Origin: Heliopora coerulea
Lineage: Eukaryota > Cnidaria > Anthozoa > Scleralcyonacea > Helioporidae
Direction: 5' to 3'
Length of the DNA: 64,000 bases
Assembly (NCBI GenBank): GCA_030142905.1
Contig: JASJOG010000107.1
Coordinates: 1,054,001 to 1,118,000 of the forward strand
Made by a program: the position numbers and the translations under genes. Numbering within the stretch: position 1 is the first letter of the stretch; each line of letters begins with the position of its first letter. A model generated the notes under the pieces. That model was not told the DNA's origin. It saw only the letters and a program-made list of their open reading frames with translations, and made no database searches. Positions 1 through 10,941 of the stretch are shown here, piece by piece.

Positions 1-1543
1 TTGAGCGAAATTACGTTGAAAATTTTAGGTGTCAAAATTTGACCATAATGTAAAGGGGTTAACCTTTGGTTTTTGACGATTTTTCGACCAATTTTCAACT
101 TTCGAAATAAGAGCAGAATGTGAAAGTTTATTGCATAGAAAGTAGTTTTGCAGTGATTTCAGTGGTTTTTGAGCGAAATTACGTTGAAAATTTTAGGTGT
201 CAAAATTTGACCAAAATGTAAAGGGGTTAACCTTTGGTTTTTGACGATTTTTCCACCAATTTTCAACTTTCGAAATAAGAGCAGAATGTGAAAGTTTATT
301 GCATAGAAAGTAGTTGTGCAGTGATTTCAGTTGTTTTTGAGCGAAATTACGTTGAAAATTTTAGGTGTCAAAATTTGACCAAAATGTAAAGGGGTTAACC
401 TTTGGTTTTTGACAATTTTTCGACCAATTTTCAACTTTCGAAATAAGAGCAGAATGTGAAAGTTTATTGCATAGAAAGTAGTTTTGCAGTGATTTCAGTG
501 GTTTTTGAGCGAAATTACGTTGAAAATTTTAGGTGTCAAAATTTAACCAAAATGTAAAGGGGTTAACCTTTGGTTTTTGACGATTTTTCGACCAATTTTC
601 AACTTTCGATATAAGAGCAGAATGTGAAAGTTTATTGCATAGAAAGTAGTTTTGCAGTGATTTCAGTGGTTTTTCAGCGAAATTACGTTGAAAATTTTAG
701 GTGTCAAAATTTGACCAAAATGTAAAGGGGTTAACCTTTGGTTTATGACGATTTTTCCACCAATTTTCAACTTTCGAAATAAGAGCAGAATGTGAAAGTT
801 TATTGCATAGAAAGTAGTTTTGCAGTGATTTCAGTGGTTTTTGAGCGAAATTACGTTGAAAATTTTAGGTGTCAAAATTTGACCAAAAATATAAAGGGGT
901 TAACCTTTGGTTTTTGACGATTTTTCCACCAATTTTCAACTTTCGAAATAAGAGCAGAATGTGAAAGTTTATTGCATAGAAAGTAGTTTTGCAGTGATTT
1001 CAGTTGTTTTTGAGCGAAATTACGTTGAAAATTTTAGGTGTCAAAATTTGACCAAAATGTAAAGGGGTTAACCTTTGGTTTTTGACAATTTTTCGACCAA
1101 TTTTCAACTTTCGAAATAAGAGCAGAATGTGAAAGTTTATTGCATAGAAAGTAGTTTTGCAGTGATTTCAGTGGTTTTTGAGCGAAATTACGTTGAAAAT
1201 TTTAGGTGTCAAAATTTGACCAAAATGTAAAGGGGTTAACCTTTGGTTTTTGACGATTTTTCGACCAATTTTCAACTTTCGATATAAGAGCAGAATGTGA
1301 AAGTTTATTGCATAGAAAGTAGTTTTGCAGTGATTTCAGTGGTTTTTCAGCGAAATTACGTTGAAAATTTTAGGTGTCAAAATTTGACCAAAATGTAAAG
1401 GGGTTAACCTTTGGTTTTTGACGATTTTTCGACCAATTTTCAACTTTCGAAATAAGAGCAGAATGTGAAAGTTTATTGCATAGAAAGTAGTTTTGCAGTG
1501 ATTTCAGTGGTTTTTGAGCGAAATTACGTTGAAAATTTTAGGT

Positions 1544-1556
1544 GTCAAAATTTGAC
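1544..1556. other. Dyad GTCAAA-A-TTTGAC
   Basis: Monomer positions 31-43 form a perfect dyad with 6-base arms around one central base (position 37). The centre is A in most monomers and T in a recurrent subfamily, first seen at 16,522-16,534 and common from 28.6 kb onward. The arms are intact in both states, so the T form equals the A form read on the other strand. This is a plausible protein-binding or cruciform element, but no binding protein can be named. Confidence 0.8.
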
Positions 1557-1569
1557 CAAAATGTAAAGG

Positions 1570-1577
1570 GGTTAACC
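1570..1577. other. Palindrome GGTTAACC, one per monomer
   Basis: Monomer positions 57-64 are a perfect 8-bp palindrome containing the HpaI site GTTAAC. It is present in nearly every monomer, so HpaI should cut the array into a 168-bp ladder. Rare linked losses mark block copies: GTTTAC at 6789, 8305 and 10662; GTTCAC at 40295, 43833, 46698 and 48383; GTTAAT near 5612. Confidence 0.85.
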
Positions 1578-1612
1578 TTTGGTTTTTGACGATTTTTCGA
1601 CCAATTTTCAAC

Positions 1613-1620
1613 TTTCGAAA
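1613..1620. other. Palindrome TTTCGAAA, one per monomer
   Basis: Monomer positions 100-107 are a perfect palindrome with a central CpG (TTCGAA, a BstBI site). It is strongly conserved. Exceptions include TTTCGATA in the monomers near 600, 1280, 4140, 4814, 6328 and 8012, and TTTCCAAA near 11,714. It carries one of the 4-5 CpGs per monomer. Confidence 0.85.
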
Positions 1621-1681
1621 TAAGAGCAGAATGTGAAAGTTTATTGCATAGAAAGTAGTTTTGCAGTGATTTCAGTGGTTT

Positions 1682-1850
1682 TTGAGCGAAATTACGTTGA
1701 AAATTTTAGGTGTCAAAATTTGACCAAAATGTAAAGGGGTTAACCTTTGGTTTTTGACGATTTTTCCACCAATTTTCAACTTTCGAAATAAGAGCAGAAT
1801 GTGAAAGTTTATTGCATAGAAAGTAGTTTTGCAGTGATTTCAGTGGTTTT
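1682..1850. repeat. Reference monomer, 169 bp, C86 form with 6-T junction
   Basis: This copy has C at position 86 (CCACC) and a run of six T at its 3' junction instead of five, so it is 169 bp long. The extra T is the commonest length variant in the array. It changes the reading phase between neighbouring monomers, which is what opens the recurrent minus-strand 80-codon frames. The 6-T junction is often preceded by G160 (GATTTGAG), but not always. Confidence 0.93.
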
Positions 1851-2858
1851 TTGAGCGAAATTACGTTGAAAATTTTAGGTGTCAAAATTTGACCAAAATG
1901 TAAAGGGGTTAACCTTTGGTTTTTGACGATTTTTCGACCAATTTTCAACTTTCGAAATAAGAGCAGAATGTGAAAGTTTATTGCATAGAAAGTAGTTTTG
2001 CAGTGATTTCAGTGGTTTTTGAGCGAAATTACGTTGAAAATTTTAGGTGTCAAAATTTGACCAAAATGTAAAGGGGTTAACCTTTGGTTTTTGACGATTT
2101 TTCCACCAATTTTCAACTTTCGAAATAAGAGCAGAATGTGAAAGTTTATTGCATAGAAAGTAGTTTTGCAGTGATTTCAGTTGTTTTTGAGCGAAATTAC
2201 GTTGAAAATTTTAGGTGTCAAAATTTGACCAAAATGTAAAGGGGTTAACCTTTGGTTTTTGACGATTTTTCGACCAATTTTCAACTTTCGAAATAAGAGC
2301 AGAATGTGAAAGTTTATTGCATAGAAAGTAGTTTTGCAGTGATTTCAGTGGTTTTTGAGCGAAATTACGTTGAAAATTTTAGGTGTCAAAATTTGACCAA
2401 AATGTAAAGGGGTTAACCTTTGGTTTTTGACGATTTTTCCACCAATTTTCAACTTTCGAAATAAGAGCAGAATGTGAAAGTTTATTGCATAGAAAGTAGT
2501 TTTGCAGTGATTTCAGTGGTTTTTCAGCGAAATTACGTTGAAAATTTTAGGTGTCAAAATTTGACCAAAATGTAAAGGGGTTAACCTTTGGTTTTTGACG
2601 ATTTTTCCACCAATTTTCAACTTTCGAAATAAGAGCAGAATGTGAAAGTTTATTGCATAGAAAGTAGTTTTGCAGTGATTTCAGTGGTTTTTGAGCGAAA
2701 TTACGTTGAAAATTTTAGGTGTCAAAATTTGACCAAAATGTAAAGGGGTTAACCTTTGGTTTTTGACGATTTTTCGACCAATTTTCAACTTTCGAAATAA
2801 GAGCAGAATGTGAAAGTTTATTGCATAGAAAGTAGTTTTGCAGTGATTTCAGTGGTTT

Positions 2859-3534
2859 TTGAGCGAAATTACGTTGAAAATTTTAGGTGTCAAAATTTGA
2901 CCAAAATGTAAAGGGGTTAACCTTTGGTTTTTGACGATTTTTCGACCAATTTTCAACTTTCGAAATAAGAGCAGAATGTGAAAGTTTATTGCATAGAAAG
3001 TAGTTTTGCAGTGATTTCAGTGGTTTTTTGAGCGAAATTACGTTGAAAATTTTAGGTGTCAAAATTTGACCAAAATGTAAAGGGGTTAACCTTTGGTTTT
3101 TGACGATTTTTCCACCAATTTTCAACTTTCGAAATAAGAGCAGAATGTGAAAGTTTATTGCATAGAAAGTAGTTTTGCAGTGATTTGAGTGGTTTTTTGA
3201 GCGAAATTACGTTGAAAATTTTAGGTGTCAAAATTTGACCAAAATGTAAAGGGGTTAACCTTTGGTTTTTGACGATTTTTCCACCAATTTTCAACTTTCG
3301 AAATAAGAGCAGAATGTGAAAGTTTATTGCATAGAAAGTAGTTTTGCAGTGATTTGAGTGGTTTTTTGAGCGAAATTACGTTGAAAATTTTAGGTGTCAA
3401 AATTTGACCAAAATGTAAAGGGGTTAACCTTTGGTTTTTGACGATTTTTCCACCAATTTTCAACTTTCGAAATAAGAGCAGAATGTGAAAGTTTATTGCA
3501 TAGAAAGTAGTTTTGCAGTGATTTGAGTGGTTTT
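2859..3534. repeat. Run of four consecutive 6-T monomers
   Basis: The first unit is G86; the next three are C86 with G160 (GATTTGAG). All four end with six T, giving 169-bp spacing. A shorter version at 5216-5722 lies 14 monomers downstream (offset 2,357 bp) and has one monomer fewer, so monomer number within blocks changes. The run of near-identical units suggests recent single-monomer amplification. Confidence 0.85.
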
Positions 3535-5215
3535 TTGAGCGAAATTACGTTGAAAATTTTAGGTGTCAAAATTTGACCATAATGTAAAGGGGTTAACCTT
3601 TGGTTTTTGACGATTTTTCCACCAATTTTCAACTTTCGAAATAAGAGCAGAATGTGAAAGTTTATTGCATAGAAAGTAGTTTTGCAGTGATTTCAGTGGT
3701 TTTTGAGCGAAATTACGTTGAAAATTTTAGGTGTCAAAATTTGACCAAAATGTAAAGGGGTTAACCTTTGGTTTTTGACGATTTTTCCACCAATTTTCAA
3801 CTTTCGAAATAAGAGCAGAATGTGAAAGTTTATTGCATAGAAAGTAGTTGTGCAGTGATTTCAGTTGTTTTTGAGCGAAATTACGTTGAAAATTTTAGGT
3901 GTAAAAATTTGACCAAAATGTAAAGGGGTTAACCTTTGGTTTTTGACAATTTTTCGACCAATTTTCAACTTTCGAAATAAGAGCAGAATGTGAAAGTTTA
4001 TTGCATAGAAAGTAGTTTTGCAGTGATTTCAGTGGTTTTTGAGCGAAATTACGTTGAAAATTTTAGGTGTCAAAATTTAACCAAAATGTAAAGGGGTTAA
4101 CCTTTGGTTTTTGACGATTTTTCGACCAATTTTCAACTTTCGATATAAGAGCAGAATGTGAAAGTTTATTGCATAGAAAGTAGTTTTGCAGTGATTTCAG
4201 TGGTTTTTCAGCGAAATTACGTTGAAAATTTTAGGTGTCAAAATTTGACCAAAATGTAAAAGGGTTAACCTTTGGTTTATGACGATTTTTCCACCAATTT
4301 TCAACTTTCGAAATAAGAGCAGAATGTGAAAGTTTATTGCATAGAAAGTAGTTTTGCAGTGATTTCAGTGGTTTTTGAGCGAAATTACGTTGAAAATTTT
4401 AGGTGTCAAAATTTGACCAAAAATATAAAGGGGTTAACCTTTGGTTTTTGACGATTTTTCCACCAATTTTCAACTTTCGAAATAAGAGCAGAATGTGAAA
4501 GTTTATTGCATAGAAAGTAGTTTTGCAGTGATTTCAGTTGTTTTTGAGCGAAATTACGTTGAAAATTTTAGGTGTCAAAATTTGACCAAAATGTAAAGGG
4601 GTTAACCTTTGGTTTTTGACAATTTTTCGACCAATTTTCAACTTTCGAAATAAGAGCAGAATGTGAAAGTTTATTGCATAGAAAGTAGTTTTGCAGTGAT
4701 TTCAGTGGTTTTTGAGCGAAATTACGTTGAAAATTTTAGGTGTCAAAATTTGACCAAAATGTAAAGGGGTTAACCTTTGGTTTTTGACGATTTTTCCACC
4801 AATTTTCAACTTTCGATATAAGAGCAGAATGTGAAAGTTTATTGCATAGAAAGTAGTTTTGCAGTGATTTCAGTGGTTTTTCAGCGAAATTACGTTGAAA
4901 ATTTTAGGTGTCAAAATTTGACCAAAATGTAAAGGGGTTAACCTTTGGTTTTTGACGATTTTTCGACCAATTTTCAACTTTCGAAATAAGAGCAGAATGT
5001 GAAAGTTTATTGCATAGAAAGTAGTTTTGCAGTGATTTCAGTGGTTTTTGAGCGAAATTACGTTGAAAATTTTAGGTGTCAAAATTTGACCAAAATGTAA
5101 AGGGGTTAACCTTTGGTTTTTGACGATTTTTCGACCAATTTTCAACTTTCGAAATAAGAGCAGAATGTGAAAGTTTATTGCATAGAAAGTAGTTTTGCAG
5201 TGATTTCAGTGGTTT
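3535..5215. repeat. Ten-monomer block, copy 2 (offset 3,534 bp)
   Basis: This copy lies 21 monomers downstream of copy 1 and carries the same private marks in the same order. A few single-base differences are visible: GTAAAAATTT near 3901, AAGGGTTAACC near 4260, and CCACC instead of CGACC near 4797. From 5216 it stops matching copy 1 in register and instead resembles the segment starting at 2859, which is the pattern expected from unequal exchange. Confidence 0.9.
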
Positions 5216-5722
5216 TTGAGCGAAATTACGTTGAAAATTTTAGGTGTCAAAATTTGACCAAAATGTAAAGGGGTTAACCTTTGGTTTTTGACGATTTTTC
5301 GACCAATTTTCAACTTTCGAAATAAGAGCAGAATGTGAAAGTTTATTGCATAGAAAGTAGTTTTGCAGTGATTTCAGTGGTTTTTTGAGCGAAATTACGT
5401 TGAAAATTTTAGGTGTCAAAATTTGACCAAAATGTAAAGGGGTTAACCTTTGGTTTTTGACGATTTTTCCACCAATTTTCAACTTTCGAAATAAGAGCAG
5501 AATGTGAAAGTTTATTGCATAGAAAGTAGTTTTGCAGTGATTTCAGTGGTTTTTTGAGCGAAATTACGTTGAAAATTTTAGGTGTCAAAATTTGACCAAA
5601 ATGTAAAGGGGTTAATCTTTGGTTTTTGACGATTTTTCCACCAATTTTCAACTTTCGAAATAAGAGCAGAATGTGAAAGTTTATTGCATAGAAAGTAGTT
5701 TTGCAGTGATTTGAGTGGTTTT
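5216..5722. repeat. Three-monomer version of the 6-T run at 2859-3534
   Basis: The leading G86 6-T monomer matches 2859 at an offset of 2,357 bp (14 monomers). Two C86 6-T monomers follow instead of three. One has a private GTTAATC change near 5612 that destroys its HpaI site. The segment then joins a third copy of the GTTGTGCAG-led block. Confidence 0.8.
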
Positions 5723-5890
5723 TTGAGCGAAATTACGTTGAAAATTTTAGGTGTCAAAATTTGACCAAAATGTAAAGGGGTTAACCTTTGGTTTTTGACG
5801 ATTTTTCCACCAATTTTCAACTTTCGAAATAAGAGCAGAATGTGAAAGTTTATTGCATAGAAAGTAGTTTTGCAGTGATTTCAGTGGTTT

Positions 5891-6562
5891 TTGAGCGAAA
5901 TTACGTTGAAAATTTTAGGTGTCAAAATTTGACCAAAATGTAAAGGGGTTAACCTTTGGTTTTTGACGATTTTTCCACCAATTTTCAACTTTCGAAATAA
6001 GAGCAGAATGTGAAAGTTTATTGCATAGAAAGTAGTTGTGCAGTGATTTCAGTTGTTTTTGAGCGAAATTACGTTGAAAATTTTAGGTGTCAAAATTTGA
6101 CCAAAATGTAAAGGGGTTAACCTTTGGTTTTTGACAATTTTTCGACCAATTTTCAACTTTCGAAATAAGAGCAGAATGTGAAAGTTTATTGCATAGAAAG
6201 TAGTTTTGCAGTGATTTCAGTGGTTTTTGAGCGAAATTACGTTGAAAATTTTAGGTGTCAAAATTTAACCAAAATGTAAAGGGGTTAACCTTTGGTTTTT
6301 GACGATTTTTCGACCAATTTTCAACTTTCGATATAAGAGCAGAATGTGAAAGTTTATTGCATAGAAAGTAGTTTTGCAGTGATTTCAGTGGTTTTTCAGC
6401 GAAATTACGTTGAAAATTTTAGGTGTCAAAATTTGACCAAAATGTAAAAGGGTTAACCTTTGGTTTATGACGATTTTTCCACCAATTTTCAACTTTCGAA
6501 ATAAGAGCAGAATGTGAAAGTTTATTGCATAGAAAGTAGTTTTGAAGTGATTTCAGTGGTTT
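5891..6562. repeat. Four-monomer marker block, third copy
   Basis: The ordered set AGTTGTGCAG, GACAATTTTT, TTTAACC+TCGATAT, then TTATGAC occurs at 169-840, 3703-4374, 5891-6562 and 7575-8246. A degraded fifth version starts near 9763. Copies 2-4 share AAGGGTTAACC in the TTATGAC monomer, which copy 1 lacks, so they descend from the copy-2 lineage. Confidence 0.9.
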
Positions 6563-6730
6563 TTGAGTAAAATTACGTTGAAAATTTTAGGTGTCAAAAT
6601 TTGACCAAAATGTAAAGGGGTTAACCTTTGGTTTTTGACGATTTTTCGACCAATTTTCAAATTTCGAAATAAGGTCAGAATGTGAAAGTTTATTGCATAG
6701 AAAGTAGTTTTGCAGTGATTTCAGTGGTTT
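6563..6730. repeat. Divergent single monomer, absent from the next block copy
   Basis: This monomer has GAGTAAAATT, CAAATTTCGAAATAAGGTCAG and G86. The same CAAATTTCGAAATAAGGTC signature returns at about 10,530 (offset 3,873 bp, 23 monomers) and nowhere else I noticed. It is missing between the equivalent flanks at 8246/8247, so it marks a one-monomer insertion or deletion between block copies. Confidence 0.8.
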
Positions 6731-7068
6731 TTGAGCGAAATTACGTTGAAAATTTTAGGTGTCAAAATTTGACCAAAAAGGTAAAGGGGTTTACCTTTGG
6801 TTTTTGACGATTTTTCCACCAATTTTCAACTTTCGAAATAAGAGCAGAATGTGAAAGTTTATTGCATAGAAAGTAGTTTTGCAGTGATTTGAGTGGTTTT
6901 TTGAGCGAAATTACGTTGAAAATTTTAGGTGTCAAAATTTGACCATAATGTAAAGGGGTTAACCTTTGGTTTTTGACGATTTTTCCACCAATTTTCAACT
7001 TTCGAAATAAGAGCAGAATGTGAAAGTTTATTGCATAGAAAGTAGTTTTGCAGTGATTTCAGTGGTTT
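6731..7068. repeat. Two-monomer unit with GTTTAC, copy 1 of 3
   Basis: The first monomer is 170 bp long because it has both the AAAAAGG insertion and a 6-T junction, and it carries GTTTAC in place of GTTAAC. The second carries GACCATAATG. The pair recurs at 8247-8584 (offset 1,516) and 10604-10941 (offset 2,357). Confidence 0.88.
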
Positions 7069-7574
7069 TTGAGCGAAATTACGTTGAAAATTTTAGGTGT
7101 CAAAATTTGACCAAAATGTAAAGGGGTTAACCTTTGGTTTTTGACGATTTTTCCACCAATTTTCAACTTTCGAAATAAGAGCAGAATGTGAAAGTTTATT
7201 GCATAGAAAGTAGTTTTGCAGTGATTTGAGTGGTTTTTTGAGCGAAATTACGTTGAAAATTTTAGGTGTCAAAATTTGACCAAAATGTAAAGGGGTTAAC
7301 CTTTGGTTTTTGACGATTTTTCCACCAATTTTCAACTTTCGAAATAAGAGCAGAATGTGAAAGTTTATTGCATAGAAAGTAGTTTTGCAGTGATTTGAGT
7401 GGTTTTTTGAGCGAAATTACGTTGAAAATTTTAGGTGTCAAAATTTGACCATAATGTAAAGGGGTTAACCTTTGGTTTTTGACGATTTTTCCACCAATTT
7501 TCAACTTTCGAAATAAGAGCAGAATGTGAAAGTTTATTGCATAGAAAGTAGTTTTGCAGTGATTTCAGTGGTTT

Positions 7575-8246
7575 TTGAGCGAAATTACGTTGAAAATTTT
7601 AGGTGTCAAAATTTGACCAAAATGTAAAGGGGTTAACCTTTGGTTTTTGACGATTTTTCCACCAATTTTCAACTTTCGAAATAAGAGCAGAATGTGAAAG
7701 TTTATTGCATAGAAAGTAGTTGTGCAGTGATTTCAGTTGTTTTTGAGCGAAATTACGTTGAAAATTTTAGGTGTCAAAATTTGACCAAAATGTAAAGGGG
7801 TTAACCTTTGGTTTTTGACAATTTTTCGACCAATTTTCAACTTTCGAAATAAGAGCAGAATGTGAAAGTTTATTGCATAGAAAGTAGTTTTGCAGTGATT
7901 TCAGTGGTTTTTGAGCGAAATTACGTTGAAAATTTTAGGTGTCAAAATTTAACCAAAATGTAAAGGGGTTAACCTTTGGTTTTTGACGATTTTTCGACCA
8001 ATTTTCAACTTTCGATATAAGAGCAGAATGTGAAAGTTTATTGCATAGAAAGTAGTTTTGCAGTGATTTCAGTGGTTTTTCAGCGAAATTACGTTGAAAA
8101 TTTTAGGTGTCAAAATTTGACCAAAATGTAAAAGGGTTAACCTTTGGTTTATGACGATTTTTCCACCAATTTTCAACTTTCGAAATAAGAGCAGAATGTG
8201 AAAGTTTATTGCATAGAAAGTAGTTTTGCAGTGATTTCAGTGGTTT
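7575..8246. repeat. Four-monomer marker block, fourth copy
   Basis: It has the same ordered marks as 169-840, 3703-4374 and 5891-6562. It sits 1,684 bp after the third copy and runs straight into the GTTTAC pair at 8247. Confidence 0.9.
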
Positions 8247-8584
8247 TTGAGCGAAATTACGTTGAAAATTTTAGGTGTCAAAATTTGACCAAAAAGGTAA
8301 AGGGGTTTACCTTTGGTTTTTGACGATTTTTCCACCAATTTTCAACTTTCGAAATAAGAGCAGAATGTGAAAGTTTATTGCATAGAAAGTAGTTTTGCAG
8401 TGATTTGAGTGGTTTTTTGAGCGAAATTACGTTGAAAATTTTAGGTGTCAAAATTTGACCATAATGTAAAGGGGTTAACCTTTGGTTTTTGACGATTTTT
8501 CCACCAATTTTCAACTTTCGAAATAAGAGCAGAATGTGAAAGTTTATTGCATAGAAAGTAGTTTTGCAGTGATTTCAGTGGTTT
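8247..8584. repeat. Two-monomer unit with GTTTAC, copy 2 of 3
   Basis: It matches 6731-7068 at an offset of 1,516 bp, including the 170-bp first monomer, GTTTAC, and GACCATAATG in the second monomer. Confidence 0.88.
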
Positions 8585-10603
8585 TTGAGCGAAATTACGT
8601 TGAAAATTTTAGGTGTCAAAATTTGACCAAAATGTAAAGGGGTTAACCTTTGGTTTTTGACGATTTTTCCACCAATTTTCAACTTTCGAAATAAGAGCAG
8701 AATGTGAAAGTTTATTGCATAGAAAGTAGTTTTGCAGTGATTTCAGTGGTTTTTTGAGCGAAATTACGTTGAAAATTTTAGGTGTCAAAATTTGACCAAA
8801 ATGTAAAGGGGTTAACCTTTGGTTTTTGACGATTTTTCCACCAATTTTCAACTTTCGAAATAAGAGCAGAATGTGAAAGTTTATTGCATAGAAAGTAGTT
8901 TTGCAGTGATTTGAGTGGTTTTTTGAGCGAAATTACGTTGAAAATTTTAGGTGTCAAAATTTGACCAAAATGTAAAGGGGTTAACCTTTGGTTTTTGACG
9001 ATTTTTCCACCAATTTTCAACTTTCGAAATAAGAGCAGAATGTGAAAGTTTATTGCATAGAAAGTAGTTTTGCAGTGATTTCAGTGGTTTTTGAGCGAAA
9101 TTACGTTGAAAATTTTAGGTGTCAAAATTTGACCAAAATGTAAAGGGGTTAACCTTTGGTTTTTGACGATTTTTCGACTTATTTTCAACTTTCGAAATAA
9201 GAGCAGAATGTGAAAGTTTATTGCAAAGAAAGTAGTTTTGCAGTGATTTCAGTGGCTTTTCAGCGAAATTACGTTGAAAATTTTAGGTGTCAAAATTTGA
9301 CCAAAATGTAAATGGGTTAACCTTTGGTTTTTGACGATTTTTCCACCAATTTTCAACTTTCGAAATAAGAGCAGAATGTGAAAGTTTATTGCATAGAAAG
9401 TAGTTTTGCAGTGATTTCAGTGGTTTTTGAGCGAAATTACGTTGAAAATTTTAGGTGTCAAAATTTGACCAAAATGTAAAGGGGTTAACCTTTGGTTTCT
9501 GACGATTTTTCCACCAATTTTCAACTTTCGAAATAAGAGCAGAATGTGAAAGTTTATTGCATAGAAAGTAGTTTTGCAGTGATTTCAGTGGTTTTTGAGC
9601 GAAATTACGTTGAAAATTTTAGGTGTCAAAATTTGACCAAAATGTAAAGGGGTTAACCTTTGGTTTTTGACGATTTTTCCACCAATTTTCAACTTTCGAA
9701 ATAAGAGCAGAATGTGAAAGTTTATTGCATAGAAAGTAGTTTTGCAGTGATTTCAGTGGTTTTTGAGCGAAATTACGTTGAAAATTTTAGGTGTCAAAAT
9801 TTGACCAAAATGTAAAGGGGTTAACCTTTGGTTTTTGACGATTTTTCCACCAATTTTCAACTTTCGAAATAAGAGCAGAATGTGAAAGTTTATTGCATAG
9901 AAAGTAGTTGTGCAGTGATTTCAGTTGTTTTTGAGCGAAATTACGTTGAAAATTTTAGGTGTCAAAATTTGACCAAAATGTAAAGGGGTTAACCTTTGGT
10001 TTTTGACGATTTTTCGACCAATTTTCAACTTTCGAAATAAGAGCAGAATGTGAAAGTTTATTGCATAGAAAGTAGTTTTGCAGTGATTTGAGTGGTTTTT
10101 TGAGCGAAATTACGTTGAAAATTTTAGGTGTCAAAATTTGACCAAAATGTAAAGGGGTTAACCTTTGGTTTTTGACGATTTTTCCACCAATTTTCAACTT
10201 TCGAAATAAGAGCAGAATGTGAAAGTTTATTGCATAGAAAGTAGTTTTGCAGTGATTTCAGTGGTTTTTCAGCGAAATTACGTTGAAAATTTTAGGTGTC
10301 AAAATTTGACCAAAATGTAAAAGGGTTAACCTTTGGTTTATGACGATTTTTCCACCAATTTTCAACTTTCGAAATAAGAGCAGAATGTGAAAGTTTATTG
10401 CATAGAAAGTAGTTTTGCAGTGATTTCAGTGGTTTTTGAGCGAAATTACGTTGAAAATTTTAGGTGTCAAAATTTGACCAAAATGTAAAGGGGTTAACCT
10501 TTGGTTTTTGACGATTTTTCGACAAATTTTCAAATTTCGAAATAAGGTCAGAATGTGAAAGTTTATTGCATAGAAAGTAGTTTTGCAGTGATTTCAGTGG
10601 TTT
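8585..10603. repeat. Satellite, mixed order
   Basis: These are ordinary monomers with scattered private changes: CGACTTATTTT near 9175, TTGCAAAGAAAG near 9222, GTGGCTTTTCAGCG near 9253 and TTTCTGACG near 9497. A degraded version of the GTTGTGCAG-led block starts near 9763 and leads to the TTATGAC monomer near 10,268. Nothing other than satellite is present. Confidence 0.9.
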
Positions 10604-10941
10604 TTGAGCGAAATTACGTTGAAAATTTTAGGTGTCAAAATTTGACCAAAAAGGTAAAGGGGTTTACCTTTGGTTTTTGACGATTTTTCCACCAATTTTC
10701 AACTTTCGAAATAAGAGCAGAATGTGAAAGTTTATTGCATAGAAAGTAGTTTTGCAGTGATTTGAGTGGTTTTTTGAGCGAAATTACGTTGAAAATTTTA
10801 GGTGTCAAAATTTGACCATAATGTAAAGGGGTTAACCTTTGGTTTTTGACGATTTTTCCACCAATTTTCAACTTTCGAAATAAGAGCAGAATGTGAAAGT
10901 TTATTGCATAGAAAGTAGTTTTGCAGTGATTTCAGTGGTTT
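10604..10941. repeat. Two-monomer unit with GTTTAC, copy 3 of 3
   Basis: It is the third copy of the pair, 2,357 bp (14 monomers) after the second. It is preceded by the second instance of the CAAATTTCGAAATAAGGTC monomer, as in copy 1 but not copy 2. Confidence 0.88.

Larger units (their letters stand above)
1528..1612. other. 10-bp inverted repeat within the monomer
   Basis: GTTGAAAATT at monomer positions 15-24 (1528-1537) is the exact reverse complement of AATTTTCAAC at positions 90-99 (1603-1612), separated by 65 bases. The arms are kept in most monomers, so single strands or transcripts of the array could fold into one stem-loop per monomer. Occasional copies break an arm, for example GCAAAT forms near 39.7, 43.3, 46.1, 47.8, 49.0 and 54.7 kb. 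Function is unknown. Confidence 0.8.
1..1681. repeat. Ten-monomer block, copy 1 (offset 3,534 bp)
   Basis: This block matches 3535-5215 monomer for monomer. Shared marks include GACCATAATG in the first unit, AGTTGTGCAG in the second, GACAATTTTT in the third, TTTAACC with TTCGATATAAG in the fourth, GGTTTATGAC in the fifth and ACCAAAAATATAAAG in the sixth. Monomers 2-4 and 6-8 also resemble each other (CAGTTG, then GACAATTTTT, then TCGATATAAG), so a 4-monomer duplication lies inside the block. Confidence 0.92.
1514..1681. repeat. Reference monomer, 168 bp, G86 form
   Basis: I use this copy as reference because it carries none of the rarer variants. Numbering from its first T as 1, the main variable sites are: 37 (centre of a small dyad, A or T); 43-50 (ACCAAAATG, or AAAAAGG with one extra base); 55-58 (GGGG, TGGG or AGGG); 72 (T, or C giving TTTCTGACG); 78 (G, or A giving GACAATTTTT); 86 (G giving CGACC, or C giving CCACC); 160 (C or G); and the T run across the junction (5 or 6). 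Variants at these sites define the higher-order blocks below. Confidence 0.95.

Noticed and set aside
1570..1577. GGTTAACC as an operator for a regulatory protein
   Set aside because: It is an 8-bp palindrome repeated in every satellite unit with no gene nearby. Variants that break it are tolerated and amplified, so there is no support for regulation.
1612..1629. CENP-B box-like motif around TTTCGAAATAAGAGCAG
   Set aside because: It matches the TTCG start and the central A of the mammalian box, but the essential CGGG end reads AGCA. The match is too poor to call a CENP-B site.
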